Shown here piece by piece: positions 9,638-18,621 of a stretch of DNA of 64,000 nucleotides. Origin of the DNA: a candidate division KSB1 bacterium. GTDB taxonomy: Bacteria > Zhuqueibacterota > Zhuqueibacteria > Residuimicrobiales > Krinioviventaceae. The stretch is from assembly GCA_034521575.1 (NCBI GenBank), contig JAXHMJ010000005.1, forward strand, positions 1,240,001-1,304,000, written 5' to 3'. Below the pieces are notes generated by a model. That model searched no databases, was not told the origin of the DNA, and saw only the letters and a program-made list of their open reading frames with translations. Within the stretch, counting starts at the first letter, position 1. Each line of letters begins with the position of its first letter. Both the position numbers and the translations under genes were made by a program.

Positions 9638-10233
9638 GCATGTGGGATCAGCGATTTGACACGCCGGAGCATGTATACGGCCGCGAACCGAATGAATTTC
9701 TTGTTGAACAGTCAGCGCTCATCCCCAAAGGCCGGGTTCTGAGTCTGGCCGAAGGCGAAGGGCGCAACGCGGTGTATCTGGCGCTGCAGGGATACGAGGT
9801 CACGGCTTTGGATGCGTCCCGTGTGGGCTTGCAGAAAACAGAACACCTGGCCAGCGAATCCGGGGTTCCGGTGCATACACTGCACCAGGATCTTGCTCAT
9901 TATGCGTTTGAACCGGATGCCTGGCAGGGGATCATTGCCATTTATTGTCACCTGCCTTGTGAATTGCGCAAACGCATCCATTCAGACATTGTCAAGAGTT
10001 TGGCGCCGGGCGGCGTTTATATCATGGAAAGCTTTTCACAGGAGCAACTCAAATACGGAACGGGCGGTCCAAAGTCTCCTGATCATTTGATGGATCTGGA
10101 TTCTGTTAAAACCGAATTGCAGGGCCTGGAATTCCGACACGCAGCCAAAGTTGAACGACACCTGGACGAAGGCGCGCACCATAGCGGCCTGGCGTCCGTG
10201 GTGCAGGTGGTGGGGGTAAAGGCGCAAGTTTAG
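9634..10233 (+). CDS. class I SAM-dependent methyltransferase, TehB-like
   Basis: 199 aa. It has the SAM-binding motif I LSLAEGEGRNAVYLA (residues 30-44; GEGRN instead of the usual GxGxG) and the acidic end of strand two (VTALDAS). The form WDQRF...YGxEPNxFL is typical of the tellurite-resistance/thiopurine methyltransferase-like group in bacteria. It starts with an ATGA overlap on the preceding oxidoreductase gene, so the two are co-translated. The methyl acceptor is unknown. Confidence 0.82.
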   Translation: MSMWDQRFDTPEHVYGREPNEFLVEQSALIPKGRVLSLAEGEGRNAVYLALQGYEVTALDASRVGLQKTEHLASESGVPVHTLHQDLAHYAFEPDAWQGIIAIYCHLPCELRKRIHSDIVKSLAPGGVYIMESFSQEQLKYGTGGPKSPDHLMDLDSVKTELQGLEFRHAAKVERHLDEGAHHSGLASVVQVVGVKAQV

Positions 10234-10324
10234 AGTGTGCATTCTGCCTCAGCCGGCAAGAGAGTTGAATATTCATGGAAACCGGAACTCATTTCTGTAC
10301 CTTTTCAAAATTGTGCCGCGACCA

Positions 10325-10489
10325 CTCGTCGCACAAAGGAAAATTGTACGACGAGGACAAGTATGGCACGCCAGCATCCGCGATGCTGGCGTGCGGGGCT
10401 CGGCGCCTTGAAATGGATTGCTGTCGTTGGACACCATGCCCGGAATGCGCAGTTTCTGCCTTGACGTGAATCCGTGAAAACTCACGGAT
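10325..10489 (+). repeat. cluster of three hairpins, REP-like or structured RNA
   Basis: Three inverted repeats lie in a row in a non-coding gap. 10325-10336/10344-10355 is a 12-bp stem with one mismatch. 10366-10378/10382-10394 is a perfect 13-bp stem with a 3-base loop (core GCCAGCATC/GATGCTGGC). 10470-10477/10482-10489 is a perfect 8-bp stem with a 4-base loop. No conserved coding frame crosses them. They could be REP-like palindromes or a structured small RNA ended by the terminator at 10535. Confidence 0.45.
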
Positions 10490-10534
10490 ATTTCACTCCA
10501 AAATGATACATTTACAAAAGTCATTCTCAACAAT

Positions 10535-10562
10535 AGCGTCATGGATGACGCTTTTTCTTTTC
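10535..10562 (+). terminator. rho-independent terminator
   Basis: AGCGTCAT and ATGACGCT pair across GG (at least six pairs around a hexaloop) and are followed by TTTTTCTTTT. It would end transcription from the oxidoreductase/methyltransferase pair, or from the hairpin cluster just upstream. Confidence 0.75.
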
Positions 10563-10681
10563 CATAACAATGAAAATTCTTGCTAAAGACATAAAAATGA
10601 ATTAAACTTTTAAATTGAAACGTTATGATTTGCAAATAAATCCATATTGTTATATGGGCATGTTAAAGGAGATCATTTCGA

Positions 10682-11428
10682 GTGAACACAAAACAAAAAA
10701 CAGCGCTGGTGACCGGCGGCGGATCCGGTCTGGGCTATGCCATTGCGTCCAAATTTGTGGAAAGGGGCATCCATACGATCATACTGGGACGCAGTATGGA
10801 AAAATTGACAACCGCCTGTGAGCATTTTGGCGAGCTTTGCAATTATGAACAATACGATCTGGCTGAATTAGACGGCATACCGGATATGGCGGCGACAATT
10901 ATTGAGAAACATGGGCCTATTGATATTCTGGTCAACAATGCGGGAATCCATCAAAAGAAAAGTCTGTTTGATGTCTCGCATCAGGACTTTCTCAAAGTCA
11001 TTGAAATCAATCAAGTCAGCGTTCTCTCCCTGTCCCGCGAAATTGCCAGACATATGGCGGAACACAAAAGCGGCGCGATTCTGAACATCAGTTCCATGGC
11101 ATCGCAGTATGGCATTCCGTACGTGATTGCGTATACTTCTACAAAGTCGGCTATTGAGGGCATGACCCGGGCCATGGCGGTCGAGCTTTCACCGCTGGGT
11201 ATCCGGGTAAACTGTATCGCCCCGGGATTCATCGAAACTGACATGTCGAGAAAAGCGCTGGACAATGATCCGGAACGCAAAAACAAGGTTCTCAGCCGCA
11301 CGCCCCTGGGGCGTCTGGGCAAACCGGAGGATGTGGCGGATGCGGCCTATTATCTCTGTTCCGAGCAAGCCGGATACATCACCGGTGTGGTGCTGCCGGT
11401 GGACGGAGGCAATTCAATAGGATTCTGA
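10682..11428 (+). CDS. short-chain dehydrogenase/reductase, probable sugar acid oxidoreductase
   Basis: 248 aa from a GTG start, with AAAGGAG upstream. Classical SDR motifs are present: TGGGSGLG (residues 11-18), NNAG (85-88), and the catalytic Ser with YTSTK (about 150-154). The 3-oxoacyl-ACP reductase/gluconate 5-dehydrogenase subgroup fits. It lies one base upstream of uxuA, so a role as fructuronate (mannonate) oxidoreductase replacing UxuB in glucuronate breakdown is likely, but that is inference from the context. Confidence 0.85.
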   Translation: MNTKQKTALVTGGGSGLGYAIASKFVERGIHTIILGRSMEKLTTACEHFGELCNYEQYDLAELDGIPDMAATIIEKHGPIDILVNNAGIHQKKSLFDVSHQDFLKVIEINQVSVLSLSREIARHMAEHKSGAILNISSMASQYGIPYVIAYTSTKSAIEGMTRAMAVELSPLGIRVNCIAPGFIETDMSRKALDNDPERKNKVLSRTPLGRLGKPEDVADAAYYLCSEQAGYITGVVLPVDGGNSIGF

Positions 11429-11429
11429 T

Positions 11430-12632
11430 ATGGCAATGGAAAAATGCTGGCGGTGGTTCGGTCCGGGTGATCCGGTTACCCTGTCCGATATGCGACAAAT
11501 GGGTGTGGAAGGTGTTGTCACTTCATTATATGACGTCCCTCCCGGTCAGGTCTGGCCGCGTGAACAAATCAAAGCCGTAAAAACGTCCATCGAACAGGCC
11601 GGACTGCGCTGGAGCGTGGTGGAAAGTCTGCCGGTGGCCGAGGGTATCAAACAGCATACGGAAAGCTATGACGAGCTTGTCGACGTTTACACTCAATCCC
11701 TGCGGCATCTGGGCGAACAGGGCATTGATACAGTCTGTTATAACTTTATGCCGGCGCTGGACTGGGTGCGCACCGATCTGCATCACCGTCTGCCGTCGGG
11801 CGGAGAAGTGATGTACTTTAACCCGGTCAAGTTCGCGGCGTTTGATCTGTTTATCCTGCAGCGCCCCGCCGCCGAAGCGGACTATAGCGAGGAAACCATA
11901 CAACAGGCTGAGTCCCTGTACAACAAAATGCATGTATCGGAGCGCGAAGAACTGGCCTACAACATTATTATCCTCACCCAGGGATTCATTCACGGCGCCA
12001 TTGATAGCGGAGAACAGTATTACCGGGAAAAATTTCTGGAACTGCTAACGAAATACGATGAAATCGACAGAGCCCGGTTGCGTCGGCATCTGGGCTCCTT
12101 TCTCAACGACGTGATTCCGACAGCTGAACAGGCGGGTATCAACCTAGCTATTCACCCGGATGATCCGCCGTTTCCGGTGCTCGGATTGCCGCGTATTGTC
12201 AGCACCCAGGACGATCTGCAGTGGATATTTAAACAGCAAACCTCGCTCGCCAATGGACTGACCTTCTGCAGCGGGTCGCTTTCTGTGCGGCGTGACAACG
12301 ATCCCGCCGCCATTGCAGCGGCATTTGCGGAGCGCATTCATTTTGTGCACCTGCGCAACAACCGCGTTCTGAAAAACGGCGCGTTTTACGAAAGCGGCCA
12401 CATCCAAGGTGATGCAGACCTGCCGCAACTGATCGAATTGATATTGCAGGAACAGCATAGACGCCGGGAACAGGGACGTACAGATACACGCATGCCGGTT
12501 CGCCCGGACCACGGTATCAAAATGCTCTCTGATTTCAATGAAAATACAGCGCCCGGCTATCCGCGTATCGGCCGGTTGTCGGGGTTGATGGAAATCCGGG
12601 GTATGGAAGCGGCACTTGAATACTGTTTTTAA
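11430..12632 (+). CDS. uxuA: D-mannonate dehydratase
   Basis: 400 aa, normal for UxuA. It dehydrates D-mannonate to 2-keto-3-deoxygluconate in hexuronate catabolism, in the cytoplasm. The N-terminal WRWFGPGDPVTL segment, AIHPDDPPF, the cysteine in TFCSGS, FVHLRN and RPDHG match the metal-binding and catalytic blocks of the family (His, Cys, His, Asp-His). Start ATG 11430 follows the SDR stop by one base. The pair forms a small glucuronate-degradation unit; no uxaC or kdgK is in the window. Confidence 0.95.
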   Translation: MAMEKCWRWFGPGDPVTLSDMRQMGVEGVVTSLYDVPPGQVWPREQIKAVKTSIEQAGLRWSVVESLPVAEGIKQHTESYDELVDVYTQSLRHLGEQGIDTVCYNFMPALDWVRTDLHHRLPSGGEVMYFNPVKFAAFDLFILQRPAAEADYSEETIQQAESLYNKMHVSEREELAYNIIILTQGFIHGAIDSGEQYYREKFLELLTKYDEIDRARLRRHLGSFLNDVIPTAEQAGINLAIHPDDPPFPVLGLPRIVSTQDDLQWIFKQQTSLANGLTFCSGSLSVRRDNDPAAIAAAFAERIHFVHLRNNRVLKNGAFYESGHIQGDADLPQLIELILQEQHRRREQGRTDTRMPVRPDHGIKMLSDFNENTAPGYPRIGRLSGLMEIRGMEAALEYCF

Positions 12633-12729
12633 TTCAAAATGCGTCATCGCCCGGGAGTACCGCGGAATGGAATATCCTGCCGGTTATTTTGTTTATAAAG
12701 TTAAAATCTGATCATTTTTTGAGAGGTCT

Positions 12730-13704
12730 ATGATGCAGCGCAGGCAATTTATAAAAAGCACGGCAGCAGCCGGTATCTTAACATGGTCCGGCAGCACAGT
12801 ACACAGCGGAGAGCAGACTATGCAGGAAAAAACAATCATGCCCCGGCGCGTACTCGGACGCACCGGTGAGAAATTATCCCAACTGGGATTCGGTGGCATT
12901 CTGGTGATGGATGTGGAACAAAAACGGGCAGACAATATGGTGGCACGCGCTTTTGATCATGGGATCAATTATTATGACGTCGCCCCCACCTACGGCAATG
13001 CGGAACTGCAGCTGGGTCCGGCATTGGAGCCGTACCGAAAACAGTCTTTTCTCGCCTGCAAAACCGGTCAGAGAGATAAAAAGGGCGCACTGGAGGAACT
13101 GCACGCTTCTCTGAAACACATGCGCACGGATTATTTTGATCTTTATCAGCTTCATCACATCACCACGGAAGAAGATGTGGAACGCGCCTTTGCACCGGAC
13201 GGCGCCATGGAGACGTTTATCCAGGCCAAAAAAGACGGCAAAGTGCGTTATCTCGGGTTCTCCGCCCATTCGGAAAAAGCGGCGCTCATGGCCATGCAGC
13301 GCTATGACTTTGACACGATCCTGTTTCCGATCAATTTTGTCTGTTGGTTTGAGGGAAATTTCGGTCCGCGCGTGCTCAAAGAAGCGAAAAAGACGGACAA
13401 GGGCATTCTGGCTTTGAAAGGTCTGGCCTTCCGGCAGCTGCATGAAGATGAAACCCAGCCCTATCCCAAATGCTGGTATATGCCAATCCCGGAAAAAGAA
13501 GACCGTATGGCGGAAATCGCGTTCCGGTTCACCTATGAACAGGGTATAACAGCCGCCATTCCTCCGGGTTCACCCGTGTTCTGGGATCGCGCCTTTCAGA
13601 TCGCCGCCAATCTGAAACCGGTGACAGATAATGAACTGCAGGAATTAAAAGAGTATGCAAGCGGAAAAACACCCTGTTTCAACGGGTATGAAAACTTGTT
13701 TTGA
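12730..13704 (+). CDS. Tat-exported aldo/keto reductase
   Basis: 324 aa. The N-terminus QRRQFIKSTAAAG is a twin-arginine signal (RRxFxK) followed by a short hydrophobic stretch, so the folded, NAD(P)-loaded enzyme probably goes to the periplasm. The aldo/keto reductase barrel follows: VLGRTGEKLSQLGFGG, the catalytic Asp-Tyr region INYYDVAPTYG, Lys in ACKTG and His in YQLHHI. The substrate is unknown; it follows the uxuA unit with a gap of 97 bases. An ATG at 12733 is an equal alternative start. Confidence 0.85.
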   Translation: MMQRRQFIKSTAAAGILTWSGSTVHSGEQTMQEKTIMPRRVLGRTGEKLSQLGFGGILVMDVEQKRADNMVARAFDHGINYYDVAPTYGNAELQLGPALEPYRKQSFLACKTGQRDKKGALEELHASLKHMRTDYFDLYQLHHITTEEDVERAFAPDGAMETFIQAKKDGKVRYLGFSAHSEKAALMAMQRYDFDTILFPINFVCWFEGNFGPRVLKEAKKTDKGILALKGLAFRQLHEDETQPYPKCWYMPIPEKEDRMAEIAFRFTYEQGITAAIPPGSPVFWDRAFQIAANLKPVTDNELQELKEYASGKTPCFNGYENLF

Positions 13705-13781
13705 ACATGATGCATCATGCCGTCGATATCAGAAAAACATCCTGAAAAAATCAAGAAACATTCTTGAAAGTGTACTTTTGG

Positions 13782-13820
13782 AAAAAAACAGGGCTGTGAA
13801 TGATCACAGACCCTGTTTCA
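13782..13820 (-). terminator. rho-independent terminator
   Basis: An inverted repeat AAACAGGG-CTGTGA / TCACAG-A-CCCTGTTT is followed by seven T on the minus strand. The restored stop codon of the preceding minus-strand oxidoreductase (13806-13804) lies inside this hairpin. It may also stop transcription from the plus-strand aldo/keto reductase gene. Confidence 0.75.
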
Positions 13821-15160
13821 GAAATCCGTTCTGAAGAATCTCGGTCACCCCGGGAACCGCCATTGGCTGATAAGGCACATCCACATCGAAATCATAGCGG
13901 GGCAACGAATAAATTTAGCTGCGATTTGTTCAGCACCCAATCGTATTTGACGGCGCGTCCCGTATAGGCGGTCATACGTCCCAGTACAGCGGTGAGCGTG
14001 CTTTCCGCGATACGCTGTCCGTCGTTCAACCGGCTGATTTCGCCCCGCATGCTGGCAATCAGATCTTTGTGTTCCTGTACCATCATATTCGGCGAATCAC
14101 CGGTGAATTCGTAACTCTTTTTACCTTCAATTTTACCGCTTGACCCCCACAGATACGCGATCCCTTTGCTGCCCATTATGGTCTCAGATACCCGATTGGC
14201 GCAGTTATCCATCTGCCGGCACATACTGGTGACCTGAACACCGTTGGGATATTCGTACTGTATGGTAAAGTGATCGTAAATATTGCCGTACCCGTCTCCC
14301 CTGCGCCGCTGGGCGCCACCGGTTCCCACGGCATTCACCGGCAAGGCGCCGATTCCCCAGTTGACCACATCCAGATTGTGAACGTGCTGTTCCACTATAA
14401 TATCACCGGAAAACCGGGTAAAGTGAAACCAGTTGCGGATCTGATATTCGAGATCCGACCAGTTTTCGACAAATTGCTGATGATAAAGCTTTGGTCCCTT
14501 TTCCCACCAGGGCGGACCTCCGAGCCAGTAAGCCTGAGCGCTGACGATATCACCGATATCCCCGTCATGGATGCGTTTCATGACCTCCAGATACGGCGCC
14601 GAATGCCGCCGCTGGGTACCTGCGACCACGGACAAGCCTTTTTCATCGGCCAGTTTGGCGGTTTGCATAATAGAGCGCGCACCTGCAGGCCCGACCGCCA
14701 CTGGTTTTTCCATAAACACATGTTTCCCCGCTTTAATCGCCGCGTCGAATTGCATCGGACGAAAGTGCGGCGGTGACGCCATAATGACCATATCAATATC
14801 GCATTCAATCACTTTTTTATACGCATCAAATCCCACAAACCGGCGTTCCGGCGGCACATCCATTTGTTCGCCTCGTGATTTTACTTCTTCTCCCTGCCAG
14901 CCGGTGTAGCCCTTGGCCAGACGTTCGTAGGAACTGTCCAGATGATCCTGGAACAAATCACCCATTGCCACAATTTTCACAGCCGGGTCCGCATCCGTGC
15001 AGTTGATAGCCGCACCCGTACCGCGTCCGCCGCATCCGATCAATCCGACTTTGATGATGTCCGATCCGGCAGCACGCACCGGCTGATACACAGCGCCGGC
15101 CGCCGCGGCTGCGGCTGTTGTTTTCATGAATCGTCTTCGCGTCATATCTGTGGTGTTCAT
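13804..15160 (-). pseudogene. Tat-exported Gfo/Idh/MocA oxidoreductase with a frameshift at its 3' end
   Basis: Start ATG at 15160, with GGAGG six bases upstream. The signal MTRRRFMKTTAAAAAAG is a Tat signal. Residues 35-60 (IKVGLIGCGGRGTGAA) bind NAD, and HVFMEKPVA is the EKP motif. Read directly, the frame stops at 13892 after KSQLNLFVAPL. The family's conserved C-terminal tail is found in another frame: LPRYDFDVDVPYQPMAVPG from about 13905 down to a stop at 13806-13804. One indel near 13905 restores a protein of about 451 aa. It shares an operon with the sugar isomerase-like gene upstream; its SD overlaps that gene's stop codon. Substrate unknown. Confidence 0.85.
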
Positions 15161-15161
15161 A

Positions 15162-16109
15162 TCAACCTCCAATTGAAAAATGATCACATTCCCGATAGGC
15201 CTGAATGACAGCCTGTTCACCTTTTTTACCCTGCAGACTTTTGCCATGCTCCATGCACAGCACAGCCTGACAGCCCTTTTCATATAGATGTTTGAATATA
15301 TTCTTGTAATTGATTTCTCCGGTCGTGGGTTCTTTGCGTCCCGGATTATCACCCAGATGAAACGCGGCAATTTCTTCCCAGGCCATATCGATATTGGGAA
15401 TCAGGTTGCCTTCGGTGATCTGCTGATGATAGATATCATTGACGATCTTGCAGGATGGACTGTTGACCGCCTTGCAGATCATATACGCCTGGGGAATTTT
15501 TGTCAGAAACAATCCGGGATGATTGGTCCAGGCGTTCAAGGGTTCAATCACCATCACCAGACCGGCCGGTTCCAAAATGTCACAGCAAAATTTCAGATTG
15601 TCAATCACATTAGCGGTCTGATAATCCCATTCCAGGCCCTCATCAAAGCGCCCCGGAACCACCAGCGCCCATTTGGCACCAACCCGTTTTGCGGTTTCCA
15701 CGCCCCGGCGCATCTTTTTCATCAGCATATCCCGAATTTCCGTATCCCGGGTAACAAAAGATTTCACCTCGAAATCCGCATAGAGTACAAACGGGCCCAG
15801 GTCCATGCCGCGGTTTTGCAATGCGGCGGTAATTTTTTCCTGCAGGGCGGGGGGTTTGTTCATCAAACCGTTATCAAATACCGCCCGGAACCCATGGTCA
15901 TGGATAAACTTGATATTATCAATCGGATTCGGTCCGGCGTGTTCTTTGAACATGTTCAAACCCGGCGCATACTTGAGTTTAAAAGCTTGACCTTCACCAG
16001 CCGATGCCCGGCTATAGAATCCGGATGCAGCCGCCGCTCCGGCTGTCCATGCAAGACTTTGCTTGATGAATCCGCGGCGTGTGGATGTGTTTCTCTCAGA
16101 TGCTCCCAT
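15162..16109 (-). CDS. Tat-exported sugar isomerase-like TIM barrel (hydroxypyruvate isomerase family)
   Basis: 315 aa. The N-terminus STRRGFIKQSLAWTAGAAAAS is a Tat signal. The rest is an AP endonuclease 2/xylose isomerase-like barrel: VMVIEPLNAW carries the metal-binding Glu, NDIYHQQI the Asp and His, AAFHLGDNPGRKEP the His, and LCMEHG the last Glu. These match hydroxypyruvate isomerase-like proteins. It is co-transcribed with the Tat oxidoreductase downstream; in such pairs the two often act on the same sugar, but the substrate is unknown. Confidence 0.85.
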   Translation of the reverse strand: MGASERNTSTRRGFIKQSLAWTAGAAAASGFYSRASAGEGQAFKLKYAPGLNMFKEHAGPNPIDNIKFIHDHGFRAVFDNGLMNKPPALQEKITAALQNRGMDLGPFVLYADFEVKSFVTRDTEIRDMLMKKMRRGVETAKRVGAKWALVVPGRFDEGLEWDYQTANVIDNLKFCCDILEPAGLVMVIEPLNAWTNHPGLFLTKIPQAYMICKAVNSPSCKIVNDIYHQQITEGNLIPNIDMAWEEIAAFHLGDNPGRKEPTTGEINYKNIFKHLYEKGCQAVLCMEHGKSLQGKKGEQAVIQAYRECDHFSIGG

Positions 16110-16805
16110 ATCGTTCCTCCGCTTTTAAGGATATATAACAAGCGTTTCCCATTGATCGAAAACCTTTTAGTTAAAAAATAAGAAACAAAAAAACAGCGAT
16201 AAATGCAAAAGGTTTCTGCAATTCAATCCAAAAAATATTAAAAAATACTCCCGGGGCCGTATTGCAAATCAGGATAAATATTTGTAAATAACTTTATAGA
16301 TTTATTGAACAGGGTTCAACCGGCTTTAGGTTTGGCACACAGGAAGGGAGCTTTGCAGTCATGCAAAGAGTGCAGACCAGGCCGGATGAGCCCTTTTCTT
16401 TCTCAACAATCCTCTTTATTCTCTTGTAAATAAACCGTTTGATTACTATTTTTATGTCACAAATACGTGTTCAACCTGAAAACCAGTCGAAAGGCGAAAA
16501 AATAACAATGCCACTCGTCTGCTTTAATACACCATTCACGTGTAGCCGAATTCGAATGAGGCGCATGCCTTTTTAGCTTATGCCTGTTTCCGCACCGGCG
16601 AGTTAAAAAAAAGGTGAAAATAGTTAAAGAGAAAATCCTGGATTCGAATTCTGACAATAAAACCACCAACATGCTGAAACAAAAAATTGCACAAAAATAG
16701 TATTAAACCATTGAATCCATTATGCATTCAATATTCATGCAATCAATTGTTTCTCATCACCCGGATGTTTGTGTACAATAAACGCGTAATCAAGAGGATA
16801 TTCCT
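16110..16805. other. 696-base intergenic region between divergent genes
   Basis: No coding frame with family resemblance was found here. The only clear structure is a hairpin at 16351-16368 (CTTTGCA/TGCAAAG, 4-base loop). Divergent promoters for the Tat isomerase gene (minus) and the TMEM175-like gene (plus) must lie here, but I cannot name them with confidence. Confidence 0.4.
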
Positions 16806-17549
16806 ATGCCAGAAAAACCAGACAACCAACAGTATGAACACGGATTCCGGCTGCGGGGCATGGAAATGACGCGCCTGGAGACGTTCATGGATGCAGCATT
16901 TGCGTTTGCTACTACCATGCTGGTGATTGCAGGAGGCGAGATCCCGGGCAATTACCCGGAACTGATCAGTGCGTTAAAAGAAATCCCCGCATTTTTACTC
17001 AGTTTCCTCATAATCATGCTGTTCTGGACCGGACATCGGAACTGGAGTCGACGCTACGGTCTGGAAGACAGTAAAACAGTACTGATAAGCATTGGATTGA
17101 TATTTGTCCTACTGGTTTATGTCTATCCGCTTCGTCTCATGTTTTCGGCGTTGTTCAACTGGATCAGCGGCGGATGGCTGCCGTCGCGTTTTTTATTGCA
17201 AACCCAACAGGAACTCGTCGGATTGTTTATCATTTACGGTCTGGGCCTTTTTGCCATGACCGGAATGATGGGATTTCTGTATGCACGCGCCAAAGCAGTC
17301 CGTTCAGCATTAAATCTTACTGAACCGGAGATTATTATGACAAACTCGGAAATCACCGGCTGGACCATTGCTGCTGCGACCGGACTGGCCTCCACCCTGT
17401 TTGCCTGGCTGGCTCCCTCCGGCATCAATGTACTGGCGGGATTCTTTTATTTTATACTGCCCATAGCCATTCCATTGATTGAATTCCGTTATAATAGGAA
17501 AATAAAATCCGTTTCAAATCAGGACCCTCAACAATCAAAATCCGTATGA
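16806..17549 (+). CDS. TMEM175 family (DUF1211) membrane protein, putative potassium channel
   Basis: 247 aa. TM1 carries RLETFMDAAFAFATTMLV (residues 20-37), matching the family signature R..xFSDAVFAFA.T. About six hydrophobic helices follow, as in bacterial TMEM175 proteins, which form tetrameric, weakly selective potassium channels. Start ATG 16806; the charged first 18 residues precede the conserved block. It stands alone and converges on the PAP2 gene. Confidence 0.82.
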   Translation: MPEKPDNQQYEHGFRLRGMEMTRLETFMDAAFAFATTMLVIAGGEIPGNYPELISALKEIPAFLLSFLIIMLFWTGHRNWSRRYGLEDSKTVLISIGLIFVLLVYVYPLRLMFSALFNWISGGWLPSRFLLQTQQELVGLFIIYGLGLFAMTGMMGFLYARAKAVRSALNLTEPEIIMTNSEITGWTIAAATGLASTLFAWLAPSGINVLAGFFYFILPIAIPLIEFRYNRKIKSVSNQDPQQSKSV

Positions 17550-17616
17550 CAACCAATTTGGATCTCTGTACTGGGTTGATTGTCTCTCAAACAGTCGGAG
17601 AACGCACCGTGATTAT

Positions 17617-17647
17617 GACATTAATCCCCCCAGGGGGAATTAATGTC
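17617..17647. repeat. long inverted repeat between convergent genes
   Basis: GACATTAAT and ATTAATGTC (nine perfect pairs) enclose a CCCCCC-A-GGGGG core, so the whole 31 bases can fold into one hairpin. It sits between the ends of the TMEM175-like and PAP2 genes. It has no T-run, so it may be a bidirectional terminator-like element, a repeat, or a protein site. Confidence 0.5.
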
Positions 17648-17711
17648 GCAATCAACTTGCACAATCGATATTGCTCTTTTTTAAAAAAAGGAAAAATACA
17701 ATACAGCCACA

Positions 17712-18470
17712 TCACCAGCGGAACGAAACACGCAATAGCGGCGTTTGTGCTGTTTTTTCGCCGTTCTGACGATGCAATGCCGGGACAACATAGCCGATGA
17801 GTCCGCCGGCCAGAGCCCCGGCAATGACATCCGTGGGAAAATGTCTGCCGCCTAAAACCCGGCAGACCGCTACGGAAGACGCCAGCGCCATACAACCGCC
17901 CCATACCCCTGTTCTTTGAGTGTTGTCCGTTAAATACTCGCTTGTCACCGTTGCTGTATAGGTTGCCGTCGCAAAGGCCAATGAAGTGTGACCGGAAAAA
18001 AATGATTTACGGGCATCTTTTTCCAATTTATGTTGTATTGGACGATCGGGAAAATAGACATAGGGTCGAGTCCGCCGGACCAGAACTTTGGTCAAATTCG
18101 TCACACCGGCAGTGAGCACAGCCGTTTCCGCATACATCAGCGCCAGCGTACCGGCGTCGCCGCGCATATCCGTATGCGCCAGACTCAAAAGGGGCAAAGC
18201 AGCACAACTGAACAGCAAATAATCGCTCCATTCGACGGCCTTTTCGCTGTGCATCCAAACCGCGGGGCGGTCCAAACGATGAATGTCCTGTACTTTCAGC
18301 TGCTGAATCTCTGTTTCAGTCAATGCAGGCAGTTGCGATTGTACAAACAAAGACACAACGCCCGATGTCAATCCCGCTGCTCCCAAAGCGAGGTCGGTCT
18401 CAGTGTTCGATTCAAACGGTGCAGCCGATGCAGAACCCAATACGCATAATAAAATCAAGATTTTTCGCAT
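17712..18470 (-). CDS. PAP2 family phosphatase with signal peptide
   Basis: 252 aa from the ATG at 18470; an earlier in-frame start exists but this one directly precedes a good signal peptide (ILILLCVLGSASA). The acid phosphatase motifs are present in order: KVLVRRTRP (KxxxxxxRP), FSGHTSLAF (SGH), and CRVLGGRHFPTDV (RxxxxxHxxxD). It dephosphorylates lipid phosphates, such as undecaprenyl-PP or phosphatidic acid, or other small phosphates, at the membrane's outer face. The substrate is not fixed by sequence. Confidence 0.87.
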   Translation of the reverse strand: MRKILILLCVLGSASAAPFESNTETDLALGAAGLTSGVVSLFVQSQLPALTETEIQQLKVQDIHRLDRPAVWMHSEKAVEWSDYLLFSCAALPLLSLAHTDMRGDAGTLALMYAETAVLTAGVTNLTKVLVRRTRPYVYFPDRPIQHKLEKDARKSFFSGHTSLAFATATYTATVTSEYLTDNTQRTGVWGGCMALASSVAVCRVLGGRHFPTDVIAGALAGGLIGYVVPALHRQNGEKTAQTPLLRVSFRW

Positions 18471-18621
18471 CGCATCCTTTTTTTGTCTGGATTTTTCGGA
18501 TAAAATGATTATAATACCCCCTAACATATGGGTTTCCGGCATCAAATACAACCCAAACCTGTGCAGAACAAGGAATACAGTCCGGGTATGTCCTGTTGTT
18601 TAATAAAAAAGGAGAACAGGC

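Noticed and set aside
16334-16350. TGGCAC as a sigma-54 promoter in the same gap
   Set aside because: No TTGC at the needed five-base spacing.
16334-16400. Possible riboswitch or c-di-GMP aptamer in the 16.1-16.8 kb gap
   Set aside because: A short hairpin and purine-rich stretches are present, but the conserved aptamer cores I know do not match.
17546-17800. Small plus-strand gene after the TMEM175-like gene
   Set aside because: The frame consists mostly of the palindrome at 17617 and antisense of the PAP2 gene; no SD or motif.
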